Assembly (NCBI GenBank): GCA_017445025.1
Contig: JAFSVJ010000031.1
Location: 1-64,000 of the forward strand
DNA length: 64,000 nt
Direction of reading: 5' to 3'
Source: Abditibacteriota bacterium
Lineage (GTDB): Bacteria; Armatimonadota; UBA5829
Made by a program: the position numbers and the translations under genes
In this document: one piece after another, positions 49,808 through 57,927 of the stretch
How positions within the stretch are numbered: position 1 is the stretch's first letter
How the letters are laid out: every line of letters begins with the position of its first letter
Notes under the pieces: model-generated
What the model was told of the DNA's origin: nothing
Databases searched by the model: none
What the model saw: only the letters and a program-made list of their open reading frames with translations

Positions 49808-50980
49808 ATGCAATTAAAAGAAAATAATGATTATGATATAATAGTTGTAGGTGGTGGTGTTGCCGGGGTTTCCGCAGCTTTGGCTTCTGCTCGTCAAGGT
49901 AAAAAAGTGCTTATAATTGAAAAATCCTATATTCTTGGCGGTCTTGGAACAAGTGGATTGGTGACTGTTTATTTGCCTTTGTGTGATGGTATGGGACATC
50001 AGGTTTCTTTTGGTATTGCGGAAGAACTTTTAAAATTGTCAATTAAAGATGCCTATGAAGATAGATATCCAACGCCTTGGCTAAAAGGTGGTTCAAGAGA
50101 GGAAAAAATAAAAAATAGATTTTTGGTTCAATATAATCCTCACCTTTTTGCCATAGTTAGTGAAAATCTTTTGGAAAGAGAAGGAGTTGATATTATATAC
50201 GGTTCCTTTGTGACAAACACTATTGTAGAGAATGACAGAATTAAATATGTAGTCCTTGAAAATATATCCGGCAGATACGCCTATGGTTGTAAAAATGTCA
50301 TTGACGCCTCCGGTGACGGAGTATTGGCTTATAAATCCTGTGAAGATGTGGTAGAATTCAAACAAGGAAATGTTCTTGCGGCTTGGTATTACAGTGTTTC
50401 AAAAGAAGGCTATAAACTTAATATATTAGGTGCCGCCGATATACCTGAGGATGAAAAAACAGGAAATGAAGAATATCTTTGTGACAAGAGATTTAAAGGT
50501 CTTGACGCAAAAGAAATATCTCTAATGGTATCTCTCAGTCACAAAGTTATTTATGAAGATTTTAAAAAGAAGAGAGCTTTGGACCATAAATTTCTTCCTG
50601 TAAATATTGCCGGAATTCCTCAAATCAGAATGACAAGAGGGTTGAAAGGGGAATACCTTATGAGTGTAAGTGATGACAAAAAGAGTTTTTCCGACAGTGT
50701 TGGTCTTTTTTCAAACTGGAAAAAATCAGGTCCTGTATACGAATTGCCTTTCAGAGCTTTGCACGGAACCAAAATAAAGAATCTCCTTGCTTGCGGAAGA
50801 GCTATGGGAGCAGAGGATTCTATGTGGGATGTCACAAGAGTTATCCCGGTTTGTGCTGTGACGGGAGAAGCCTGTGGAGTGGCTTCTGCATTAGGGGATT
50901 GGGATAAAATCTCTGTTTCTGATATTCAAAAAAAATTAAGAGAAAACAGAGTTAAATTAAAAGTTAAGGAAGTGATTTAA
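49808..50980 (+). CDS. FAD-dependent oxidoreductase
   Basis: 390 residues from ATG 49808. FAD-binding Rossmann start (YDIIVVGGGVAGVSAALASARQGKKVLIIEKS), ILGGLGTSGLV, VIDASGDGVLAYKSCE and the C-terminal FAD contact CGRAMGAEDSMWDVTRVIPVCAVTGEACGVAS. This is the FAD_oxidored type found in many anaerobe carbohydrate clusters; no substrate is established for this branch. Cytosolic. GGGGATG lies about 10 nt before the ATG, rather far. An in-frame GTG at 49775 has no ribosome site. Confidence 0.82.
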   Translation: MQLKENNDYDIIVVGGGVAGVSAALASARQGKKVLIIEKSYILGGLGTSGLVTVYLPLCDGMGHQVSFGIAEELLKLSIKDAYEDRYPTPWLKGGSREEKIKNRFLVQYNPHLFAIVSENLLEREGVDIIYGSFVTNTIVENDRIKYVVLENISGRYAYGCKNVIDASGDGVLAYKSCEDVVEFKQGNVLAAWYYSVSKEGYKLNILGAADIPEDEKTGNEEYLCDKRFKGLDAKEISLMVSLSHKVIYEDFKKKRALDHKFLPVNIAGIPQIRMTRGLKGEYLMSVSDDKKSFSDSVGLFSNWKKSGPVYELPFRALHGTKIKNLLACGRAMGAEDSMWDVTRVIPVCAVTGEACGVASALGDWDKISVSDIQKKLRENRVKLKVKEVI

Positions 50981-51008
50981 AACAAGTTATCCCCCTTGTT
51001 TATTAAAT

Positions 51009-51038
51009 TTGACATAATAAATCATAATGTTGTATAAT
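51009..51038 (+). promoter_or_regulatory. Promoter of the PHP-gene/glycyl-radical run
   Basis: TTGACA (51009-51014), 18-bp spacer, TATAAT (51033-51038), then AAGGAA ribosome site before ATG 51067. Confidence 0.8.
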
Positions 51039-51066
51039 TTTAAAAGATAATAATTAAGGAAATACC

Positions 51067-52098
51067 ATGAAATATTTAAAAGGTCAATTACATTTACATT
51101 CCAATATGTCTGATGCGGATGCTTCACCGGAGATTGTGGCTAAAGAGTTTAGAGAAATGGGGTATGATTTTATATATTTTACAGATCATTTCAATAATTT
51201 TGATGTTAGTGATATAAAAGAAGAGGGGCTTTTGGTTATGCCGGGTATTGAATTTGCGGCAAAAGTTCATAATCCTTATTATGGCAATAAAGCTGTTATC
51301 CACACAAATGCTTTGGGAAGACTCAGAGGAGATTGGGGAATTCTCTTCAAATGGGTTGAGGCTTATTGCGATAATATTGATGATGAGGTCTTTTTCGGAA
51401 AAAAACATACCATATCCGAGATAATAAACCTTACTTTATCCGAAATTTACAGATATGGAGCTATTCCAACCGTAAACCATATTAATTGGTGGGGTGGAGA
51501 TTTTAGTCCTTATGACTATAGAGAATTGCTAAAAATAGATTTGCCTTATATAATGGAATTGAAAAACGCTTCTGACCAATTTGAAGAGGGATATAAGTCC
51601 TTAGAAAGTGCAGAGTATGTTTGGGATGTATTGTTATCAAATGGAAAAGATGTTTTCTGTGCTTTTACCGATGATTCTCATAATTATAGCAAAAATATTA
51701 GAGACGTTTTGTGTGAGAACAATAGTCTTCCTAAATATATGATTCCAGGAACAACTTTTATTATGGTAAAAGCAGACCAAAATCAAGAGTCCGTAGAAAA
51801 AGCTTTGAGGTGTGGAGATTTTTATGCTTCCACAGGTGCGAAAATTGAAGAATATGTTGTTAGTGACAAATCTATTTATGTGAAAGTTAAAGATACAGGT
51901 AAGATCAATAATATTATATTTAAGGGTAAAATGGGATTGCCTTTAAAATGGGTCACCGGAAACGAGGCTGAGTATGTGTTTACAGGCTCTGCTGATGAAG
52001 AATATGTTAGAGTAAAGGTAGCTGACAGTGATTACAATATGGCGTTAACTCAACCTGTATTCCAAAATGGAAAGAAGATAATTTTGGTAAATAAGTAA
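51067..52098 (+). CDS. PHP-domain metal-dependent phosphoesterase-like protein 1 (cytosolic)
   Basis: 343 residues. PHP metal motifs in order: LHLHSNMSD, YFTDHFNNFD, MPGIEFAA, TVNHINWWGGD and FTDDSHNY, followed by a C-terminal ~95-residue beta domain (YASTGAKIEEY..IIFKGKMGLPLKWVTGNEAEYVFTGS is its core span). No signal peptide. The family hydrolyses phosphoesters with two or three metals. First of three tandem paralogues; its central and C-terminal parts are nearly identical in DNA to those of copy 2. Confidence 0.82.
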   Translation: MKYLKGQLHLHSNMSDADASPEIVAKEFREMGYDFIYFTDHFNNFDVSDIKEEGLLVMPGIEFAAKVHNPYYGNKAVIHTNALGRLRGDWGILFKWVEAYCDNIDDEVFFGKKHTISEIINLTLSEIYRYGAIPTVNHINWWGGDFSPYDYRELLKIDLPYIMELKNASDQFEEGYKSLESAEYVWDVLLSNGKDVFCAFTDDSHNYSKNIRDVLCENNSLPKYMIPGTTFIMVKADQNQESVEKALRCGDFYASTGAKIEEYVVSDKSIYVKVKDTGKINNIIFKGKMGLPLKWVTGNEAEYVFTGSADEEYVRVKVADSDYNMALTQPVFQNGKKIILVNK

Positions 52099-52132
52099 GA
52101 ATTTAATAATGATTAAATTTTGGTAAAATAAT

Positions 52133-53203
52133 ATGAAATATCTTAAAGGTCAATTACACTTACACACTTCTATATCAGATGGAGATGCTACCCCTATACA
52201 AGTTGCTCAAGAATATAAAGAAATGGGATATGATTTTATTTATTTTACGGATCATATCAGGAACTATGACGTAAGTGATATTAAAGAAGAGGGCATTTTA
52301 ACATTTCCCGGGGCAGAGTGGGCTGCAGTAGTTAAAAATCCTTATTATAACTCAATACACAGTATTCATATAAATGCTTTAGGTAAATATTTAGCTGATT
52401 GGGGTATTTTTAAATATTGGTCAAAAGAAGAAATGACTTATTATAAAGTTCCAAATGTAGAAAAAATAGAAGATGCTTCTGAATTTGAACAAATGTTTAA
52501 CACCTCTGCAGGAGATGTAATTAATGAATTGGTTAATGAAGCTTATAGATTAGGAGTTATTCCAACCATTAATCACCCTGTTTGGCATGGAATTAATTGG
52601 AATAAAACTACTTTTGATGCTTATGATTACAGAGAATTGTTAAAAGTAAAAAGACCATATATTTTAGAAGTTAAGAATGCAAGTATAGGTGATGATTCCA
52701 ATGGTTGCAAAACTCTTGAAAGCGTAGAGTATGTTTGGGATGTATTGTTATCAAATGGAAAAGATGTTTTCTGTGCTTTTACGGATGATTCTCACGAATA
52801 TGGTAAAGATGTCAGATTAATCGTTGATAAAAATACTATTCCGGAGCATTTGGTTCCCCGTAATTTTCACATTATGGTTAAAGCTGATTCCAATCAAGAA
52901 TCTATTGAAAAATCCTTGAAAAACGGTGATTTTTACGCTTCCACCGGTGTGGAAATAGAAGAGTATACAGTCAGCGATAAATCTATTTATGTGAAAGTTA
53001 AGGATATAGGCAAAACTAATAATATTATTTTTAAGGGTAGAATGGGTATGCCTTTGAAATGGTCAATAGGAAATGAAGCAGAATTTGTTTTTACAGGCTC
53101 TCCTGATGAAGAATATGTTAGAGTAAAGGTAGCTGACAGTGATTACAAAATGGCATTAACACAACCTGTTTTCCAAAACGGGAAGAAAATAAAATTATTA
53201 TAG
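52133..53203 (+). CDS. PHP-domain metal-dependent phosphoesterase-like protein 2 (cytosolic)
   Basis: 356 residues. Same motifs as copy 1: LHLHTSISDGD, YFTDHIRNYD, FPGAEWAA, TINHPVWHG, FTDDSHEYG, then the shared C-terminal beta domain. A ~15-residue insertion before the third motif (EEMTYYKVPNVEKIEDASE) distinguishes it. No signal peptide. The ribosome site is weak (GGTAAAATA). Ends 10 bases before copy 3. Confidence 0.82.
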   Translation: MKYLKGQLHLHTSISDGDATPIQVAQEYKEMGYDFIYFTDHIRNYDVSDIKEEGILTFPGAEWAAVVKNPYYNSIHSIHINALGKYLADWGIFKYWSKEEMTYYKVPNVEKIEDASEFEQMFNTSAGDVINELVNEAYRLGVIPTINHPVWHGINWNKTTFDAYDYRELLKVKRPYILEVKNASIGDDSNGCKTLESVEYVWDVLLSNGKDVFCAFTDDSHEYGKDVRLIVDKNTIPEHLVPRNFHIMVKADSNQESIEKSLKNGDFYASTGVEIEEYTVSDKSIYVKVKDIGKTNNIIFKGRMGMPLKWSIGNEAEFVFTGSPDEEYVRVKVADSDYKMALTQPVFQNGKKIKLL

Positions 53204-53213
53204 GAGTTTTGCA

Positions 53214-54353
53214 ATGAAAATTATATTATTCTTTATTATTGTATTTGTTTTAAGTATTAATATTTTGTTTGCGCAAGACGCAACAGGGTCAAAGAAGTAT
53301 TTGAAAGGTCAGTTGCACATGCATACAAATCTCTCTGACGGTGATGCCTCACCCATAGATGTGGCAAAAGAATATAAAGAAATGGGTTATGACTTTGCTT
53401 ATTTTACTGACCATTATCAAAGTAATGATGTTAGTAATATAAAGGTAGATGGTTTCCTTGCTCTTCCGGGAGCTGAGTGGGGAGCTGTTCTCAAAAACCC
53501 TTATTATAATGCAATTTTTAATCTACATGTAAATACCTTAGGAAAGAATCTTGATGATTGGGGTGTATTTGATTTGTGGAAAAAACATTATTATATACAC
53601 TATAGTTTGGCAGGTTATGAAGAATTTCTCTCTGAGATTGATCATGATGAAATGTTTAACAGAACATTAAGTGATGTTTTGACAGATTTTATTGAAGCTG
53701 CATATAAATATGGAACTATTCCAATTGTGAATCATCCTAACTGGATTACTTATGGGTTATGTCCTTTTGATTACAGAGAATTACTAAAAGTTGACCTACC
53801 ATATATCCTTGAAATTAAAAATGCCTCTGACGGTATTACAGAAGAAGGATATAAATCAGTAAACAGTGTAGAGTATACTTGGGATGTTTTGTTATCTAAC
53901 GGAAAAAATGTGTTATGCACCTTTGATGATGACGCTCACAATTACAGTAAAGAAGTAAGGGATAAACTTGACAAATACAACACTCCGGAATATATGGTTC
54001 CGGGTAAAACTTTTGTTATGGTAAAAGCTGACCTTAACCAATATTCTATTGAAAATGCCTTAAGATGTGGGGATTTTTACGCATCCACCGGCGTGGAGCT
54101 TGAAGAATATAAAGTCACCAAAAAGTCTATTTATGTAAAGGTAAAAGATAAGGGAAAAGTAAATAATATTATTTTTAAAGGTAAAATGGGATTGCCTCTT
54201 AAATGGGTTACCGGTAACGAGGCTGAATATATTTTTACAGGCTCCCCCGATGAAGAGTATGTGAGAGTGAAAATTGCTGATAGTGATTACAATATGGCAT
54301 TAACACAACCTGTATTCCAAAACGGAAAGAAGATAATATTGATTAATAAGTAA
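53214..54353 (+). CDS. PHP-domain phosphoesterase-like protein 3, with signal peptide
   Basis: 379 residues. The same PHP core (LHMHTNLSDGD, YFTDHYQSND, LPGAEWGA, IVNHPNWI, FDDDAHNY) and C-terminal beta domain as its two neighbours, but preceded by a clear signal peptide (IILFFIIVFVLSINILFAQ) and a short linker. The triplet therefore contains two cytosolic enzymes and one exported one. The last motif is DDDAH rather than TDDSH. AGGAG ribosome site. Confidence 0.82.
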   Translation: MKIILFFIIVFVLSINILFAQDATGSKKYLKGQLHMHTNLSDGDASPIDVAKEYKEMGYDFAYFTDHYQSNDVSNIKVDGFLALPGAEWGAVLKNPYYNAIFNLHVNTLGKNLDDWGVFDLWKKHYYIHYSLAGYEEFLSEIDHDEMFNRTLSDVLTDFIEAAYKYGTIPIVNHPNWITYGLCPFDYRELLKVDLPYILEIKNASDGITEEGYKSVNSVEYTWDVLLSNGKNVLCTFDDDAHNYSKEVRDKLDKYNTPEYMVPGKTFVMVKADLNQYSIENALRCGDFYASTGVELEEYKVTKKSIYVKVKDKGKVNNIIFKGKMGLPLKWVTGNEAEYIFTGSPDEEYVRVKIADSDYNMALTQPVFQNGKKIILINK

Positions 54354-54379
54354 GAATTTAATAAAATTTGGTATGTAAT

Positions 54380-56458
54380 ATGAAATCAATAGAAGAGCTT
54401 TTAAAGACTTCTCTTCAAAAAACAAAAGCAACCAAACAGGTTTACGAAGCAGATATTGAAACTTTCAAATACTTTGATGAATATTCAAATAAAAAGAAAT
54501 TTGAAGACTGGACTTATGAAGACTTGGTTGACTATAAGTCCAACCTTGCTTATAAGAGATTAAATGTTATAACCATAGAAACTCCCGGAGATTCTCCTTT
54601 TGTGGGTGCTCCCGTATATTGTAATAAAGATTATGAAGAGTTATTAAAATCTTACCAAACAGATGATACTAAAAAAAATTTTATAGATGCTTTTATAGGT
54701 GATGACGCTTGCCATTACGCTCCTGATTGGGAAAAACTTGTAAACAAGGGCTTTGTGGGTGTTTTAAACGAAATAAATGAATATGATAAAAACGCTCCCA
54801 AAGATAAAAAGCCATTTTATAAAGCTTGTCGACGAGAGATTGAAGCTATTTTAAATTATATAGAAAGAGTCGAAAAACTTTGTATAGAGTCTAATTTGCC
54901 CAAACAGGCAGAGTGTTGTCGTAATTTAAGAACGAAAGCACCTCAAACATTTTATGAGGCTCTTCAAGCTATTCTTTTCCTACATTACACTCTTTTTTGG
55001 GGAGAATGGACAACGGTCCTGTTTATGGGACATTTTGACTATATTTTATATCCATTTTATAAAAGAGATATTGAAACCGGAATACTGACGAGAGGAAAAG
55101 CAGTTGAATTTTTGTGTTATTTCTTTATTGAACATGCCACTTGTCAAAATCCCAATAATGCGGAACCCATAATTATAGGTGGTCTTGATCCGGATGGAAA
55201 TGAAGTTGTTAACGATTTAACCTTTGATATACTCAAAGCAAAAAGGCAATGCCCCATAGAAAATCCCGGGGTGGCTCTTGCTTATTTTAAGGGTATGAAT
55301 GAAGAACTTTTAAAGGAGTGTTTTGATACAATTTGGACAGGAAACCCGGCTCTTTTTAATAATGATTTAATAGTAAAAGCTCTTGTGGAACAGGGTGTGG
55401 AAGAGAGAGACGCAAGGTTGTGGAGCATTCAGACTTGTGCTGAAATAGGGGTTGCCGGAAAAGGAAATATTTGGGGGCTTAGCCCACTATATAATACAGC
55501 TGAGATTTTAAACGATACAATTAAACATAATCTATCTTGTGAAACTTTTGATAGTTTTAAAGAAGCTTTTAAGGATAATATTAAGAAGAAAATAGATATA
55601 GAATTTAAAGTTGTTGAAAAGAATATGGCGGAAAGCCTACAAAAATGCGCTCGTCCCATGCTTTCCTGTTTTGTGGATGATTGTTTGGAGAAAGGACTGG
55701 ACTATTCACGAGGAGGAATCAAATATAAGTGGGTTCAGAATAATTTTATAGGTGTAACCACAGTTGTTGATAGTCTGATTTCCATAAGAGAAATAGTATT
55801 TAATAAAAAAATATGCTCATTAGAGGAGTTATACCAAGCTCTAAAAAATGATTTTGAGAATCAAATTCTTCTAAAAGAAATACAAAAGTTAGAATTTTTT
55901 GGTAACGATAATCCGGAGAATAACCTTTTGGCAAGAGAAATTTATGATTGCATAACAAAGGAATCTATGGCTCACGAGATTTGTGGTCACCCTTATATGC
56001 CCGGTGCTTTCGGTTATCTTTTCCATACATGGATGGGAAGGGAATTTATGGCTACTTCCGACGGAAGGAAAGCAAACACAAGCCTTTCGGACGGTATGGG
56101 AGCCACAAGAGGAAGGGATAAAAATGGACCTACATCTCTTATAAATTCTGCCCTATCTATTGATCAATCAAAAATGTTAGGGGGCAATGTTCTTAATCTA
56201 AAATTTGATAAGTCTTTTTATAATAATAAGAAAAACAGAGAAGCAATTAAGAATTTAGCAAAGACATATATGGATAGGGGAGGCTTTGAAATTCAGTTTA
56301 CAGTGACAGATACACAAGAACTTATAGATGCAAAAGCTCACCCGGAAGAACATGGCAATTTGATTGTGAGAGTGGCAGGATACAGCGATTATTTTGTTTT
56401 GCTGGATCCAAAAACTCAAGATGAAATTATTGATCGAAGTATGATAGATAGGATATAA
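54380..56458 (+). CDS. Glycyl radical enzyme (pyruvate formate-lyase/diol dehydratase family)
   Basis: 692 residues from ATG 54380; the frame is open to a TTG at 54368 with no ribosome site. C-terminal glycyl-radical loop VRVAGYSDYF with the radical Gly at 667. The active-site Cys is Cys353 in IQTCAEIG with Glu355, the C-x-E arrangement of glycerol/propanediol dehydratases and choline trimethylamine-lyase, not the Cys-Cys of pyruvate formate-lyase. Hence an eliminase (dehydratase or C-X lyase) is likely. It is shorter than typical members (~780-850). The radical SAM activating enzyme is not in this window. Substrate unknown. Confidence 0.85.
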   Translation: MKSIEELLKTSLQKTKATKQVYEADIETFKYFDEYSNKKKFEDWTYEDLVDYKSNLAYKRLNVITIETPGDSPFVGAPVYCNKDYEELLKSYQTDDTKKNFIDAFIGDDACHYAPDWEKLVNKGFVGVLNEINEYDKNAPKDKKPFYKACRREIEAILNYIERVEKLCIESNLPKQAECCRNLRTKAPQTFYEALQAILFLHYTLFWGEWTTVLFMGHFDYILYPFYKRDIETGILTRGKAVEFLCYFFIEHATCQNPNNAEPIIIGGLDPDGNEVVNDLTFDILKAKRQCPIENPGVALAYFKGMNEELLKECFDTIWTGNPALFNNDLIVKALVEQGVEERDARLWSIQTCAEIGVAGKGNIWGLSPLYNTAEILNDTIKHNLSCETFDSFKEAFKDNIKKKIDIEFKVVEKNMAESLQKCARPMLSCFVDDCLEKGLDYSRGGIKYKWVQNNFIGVTTVVDSLISIREIVFNKKICSLEELYQALKNDFENQILLKEIQKLEFFGNDNPENNLLAREIYDCITKESMAHEICGHPYMPGAFGYLFHTWMGREFMATSDGRKANTSLSDGMGATRGRDKNGPTSLINSALSIDQSKMLGGNVLNLKFDKSFYNNKKNREAIKNLAKTYMDRGGFEIQFTVTDTQELIDAKAHPEEHGNLIVRVAGYSDYFVLLDPKTQDEIIDRSMIDRI

Positions 56459-56490
56459 AATAATATTTTTATAGAAAATTATCAAAAACC

Positions 56491-56556
56491 CTATCTTAAA
56501 ACTTGACAATTTAGTTAACTATATGGTATAATATTTAATGTCACTTTTTAAGATAG
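56491..56556. promoter_or_regulatory. 11-bp inverted repeat flanking a promoter (possible operator)
   Basis: CTATCTTAAAA (56491-56501) and TTTTAAGATAG (56546-56556) are exact inverse copies placed just upstream of the -35 box and just after the expected start site. Two sites for one dimeric regulator, or a 44-nt-loop hairpin, would both fit. Confidence 0.5.
56503..56532 (+). promoter_or_regulatory. Promoter of the LRR-protein gene
   Basis: TTGACA (56503-56508), 18-bp spacer, TATAAT (56527-56532) with extended -10 (TGGTATAAT). Confidence 0.85.
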
Positions 56557-56582
56557 CGAATTTTTAGGTGGTAGGTGATTAG

Positions 56583-57239
56583 ATGAAAATTATCGTAAAC
56601 GGATATAATATAGAATTTGACCCATTAAAGCCGATTAAATCAAATGATGGTGAAGCTATTCCCACTTTTGAAGGAAATGTGGTTTCTTATGATGGTTGGG
56701 ACAAAGAGTTGGAAATTCCCGACGAAATTGAAGTGGAAAAAGCTTTTGAAGTAACCTCAAAAGATAAATTTACAGAAGTTAAATTGGAAAATAAATCTAA
56801 AATTATTGTGACTTCTATTGATATATCAGCTTTTGAAAATTATATTTATGCCGAAAAAGTTAAAATTCCGGAAACCGTAAAAACTATCGGTAAATTCGCT
56901 TTCAAAAAATGTTTATCATTAAAATATGTCTATGTTCCGGGTTCTGTTAAAAAAATACCCGATTATTGTTTTATCAATTGCACAGCTTTAGAAAAGATAG
57001 ATTTTAATGTAGGCCTTAAGGAAATAGGTGATTATTCATTTAGCGGTTGTGAAAAGTTGTCCTCTATTTCCATACCTTCCAGTTGTTATCATATAGGTTT
57101 TTCTTGTTTTGAAAAGTGCAGAGTTTTACGAACCGTTGAATTTCCCAAAGAATTTAAAATTAATAAAGATGTGGATTATTTTGCATTTAAATATTCCGGT
57201 TTTGAGAAAAAGTTTGCTGATATGCTTGATAAAAAATAA
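56583..57239 (+). CDS. BspA-type leucine-rich repeat protein, no signal peptide
   Basis: 218 residues. About five LRR_5 repeats: VKIPETVKTIGKFAFKKCLSL, KYVYVPGSVKKIPDYCFINC, IDFNVGLKEIGDYSFSGCEKL, SISIPSSCYHIGFSCFEKC. The N-terminal ~80 residues form a non-repeat beta region. No signal peptide or anchor, so it is probably cytosolic. Its function, perhaps protein binding, is unknown. It has its own consensus promoter flanked by an inverted repeat. Same family as the broken gene at 37815-38620. Confidence 0.82.
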   Translation: MKIIVNGYNIEFDPLKPIKSNDGEAIPTFEGNVVSYDGWDKELEIPDEIEVEKAFEVTSKDKFTEVKLENKSKIIVTSIDISAFENYIYAEKVKIPETVKTIGKFAFKKCLSLKYVYVPGSVKKIPDYCFINCTALEKIDFNVGLKEIGDYSFSGCEKLSSISIPSSCYHIGFSCFEKCRVLRTVEFPKEFKINKDVDYFAFKYSGFEKKFADMLDKK

Positions 57240-57271
57240 TATTAGATTTATTAAAAAAACGACTTTAGGAC

Positions 57272-57300
57272 TTGCATTTTTTTTTCAAATGTGGTATAAT
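57272..57300 (+). promoter_or_regulatory. Promoter of the rpmG-secE-nusG block
   Basis: TTGCAT (57272-57277), 17-bp spacer, TATAAT (57295-57300) with extended -10 (TGGTATAAT). Confidence 0.8.
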
Positions 57301-57355
57301 ATAATATGCATGTCTGTAAAAAAAACTATTATTTTAGAACGAATGGAGCTTAATT

Positions 57356-57529
57356 ATGGCTAAGAAATCCGGTGGTGATATCAGAATAGTTGTTAATCTT
57401 GCCTGTGAAGAATGTAAGAGAAAGAATTATTCTACAACTAAAAATAAAAGAAACACCCAAGCAAGACTTGAATTAAAGAAATATTGTCCTTGGGATAAAA
57501 AAGTTACCCTTCACAAAGAAACCAAGTAA
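57356..57529 (+). CDS. rpmG: 50S ribosomal protein bL33
   Basis: 57 residues, normal for bL33. Reads [23 protein letters not shown] then [19 protein letters not shown]. The first zinc Cys pair (CEEC) is present, but the usual second pair CPxC is CPWD, so one Cys is missing. Position directly before tRNA-Trp and secE is typical of Bacillota. Preceded by a GGAG-type ribosome site. Confidence 0.93.
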   Translation: MAKKSGGDIRIVVNLACEECKRKNYSTTKNKRNTQARLELKKYCPWDKKVTLHKETK

Positions 57530-57555
57530 CTATAAAGGTGCTAAGCGCCTTGCGT

Positions 57556-57631
57556 AGGGGCGTAGCTCAGTTGGTAGAGCGTCGGTCTCCAAAACCGAAT
57601 GTCGCGGGTTCGACTCCTGTCGCCCCTGCCA
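57556..57631 (+). tRNA. tRNA-Trp (CCA anticodon)
   Basis: 76 nt with all arms: acceptor AGGGGCG/CGCCCCT, D-arm GCTCAGTTGGTAGAGC, anticodon stem TCGGT/ACCGA with loop CTCCAAA (anticodon CCA), T-arm with GGTTCGACTCC, discriminator G and encoded CCA. It lies between rpmG and secE, the standard location in Bacillota. Confidence 0.97.
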
Positions 57632-57682
57632 TTTTTATTGATATTCAATCAATGTTTTTATATTTTTGCAAGGATAATTATT

Positions 57683-57916
57683 ATGGCAAAGAATAACAAT
57701 AAGAAAAAAGAAGAAGAAGTAGGCTTTTGGAAAAAAGCAGGTCAGTTTTTTAAAGATTCATATATTGAAACAAGATATAAAGTAACTTGGCCAACAAAGC
57801 AAGAGCTTCGTCAATTGACAAATGTGGTTATTTTTGTTATAGTCCTTTCCGGGCTATATTTTGGAGTATTGGATTTTATATTTGGTAAAATTATCAATAA
57901 AATCGCTACTTTATAA
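57683..57916 (+). CDS. secE: Preprotein translocase subunit SecE
   Basis: 77 residues from ATG 57683 (AAGGA 8 nt upstream). Charged N-terminus, the SecE motif FFKDSYIETRYKVTWPTKQEL and one C-terminal membrane helix (NVVIFVIVLSGLYFGVLDFIF). Part of the SecYEG channel. Followed after 11 bases by nusG. Confidence 0.95.
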   Translation: MAKNNNKKKEEEVGFWKKAGQFFKDSYIETRYKVTWPTKQELRQLTNVVIFVIVLSGLYFGVLDFIFGKIINKIATL

Positions 57917-57927
57917 ACGGAGAAGTT

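Noticed and set aside
57599-57682. Upstream extension of SecE into the tRNA
   Set aside because: The in-frame codons run through the 3' half of tRNA-Trp; the ATG at 57683 has a proper ribosome site and gives a normal SecE N-terminus.
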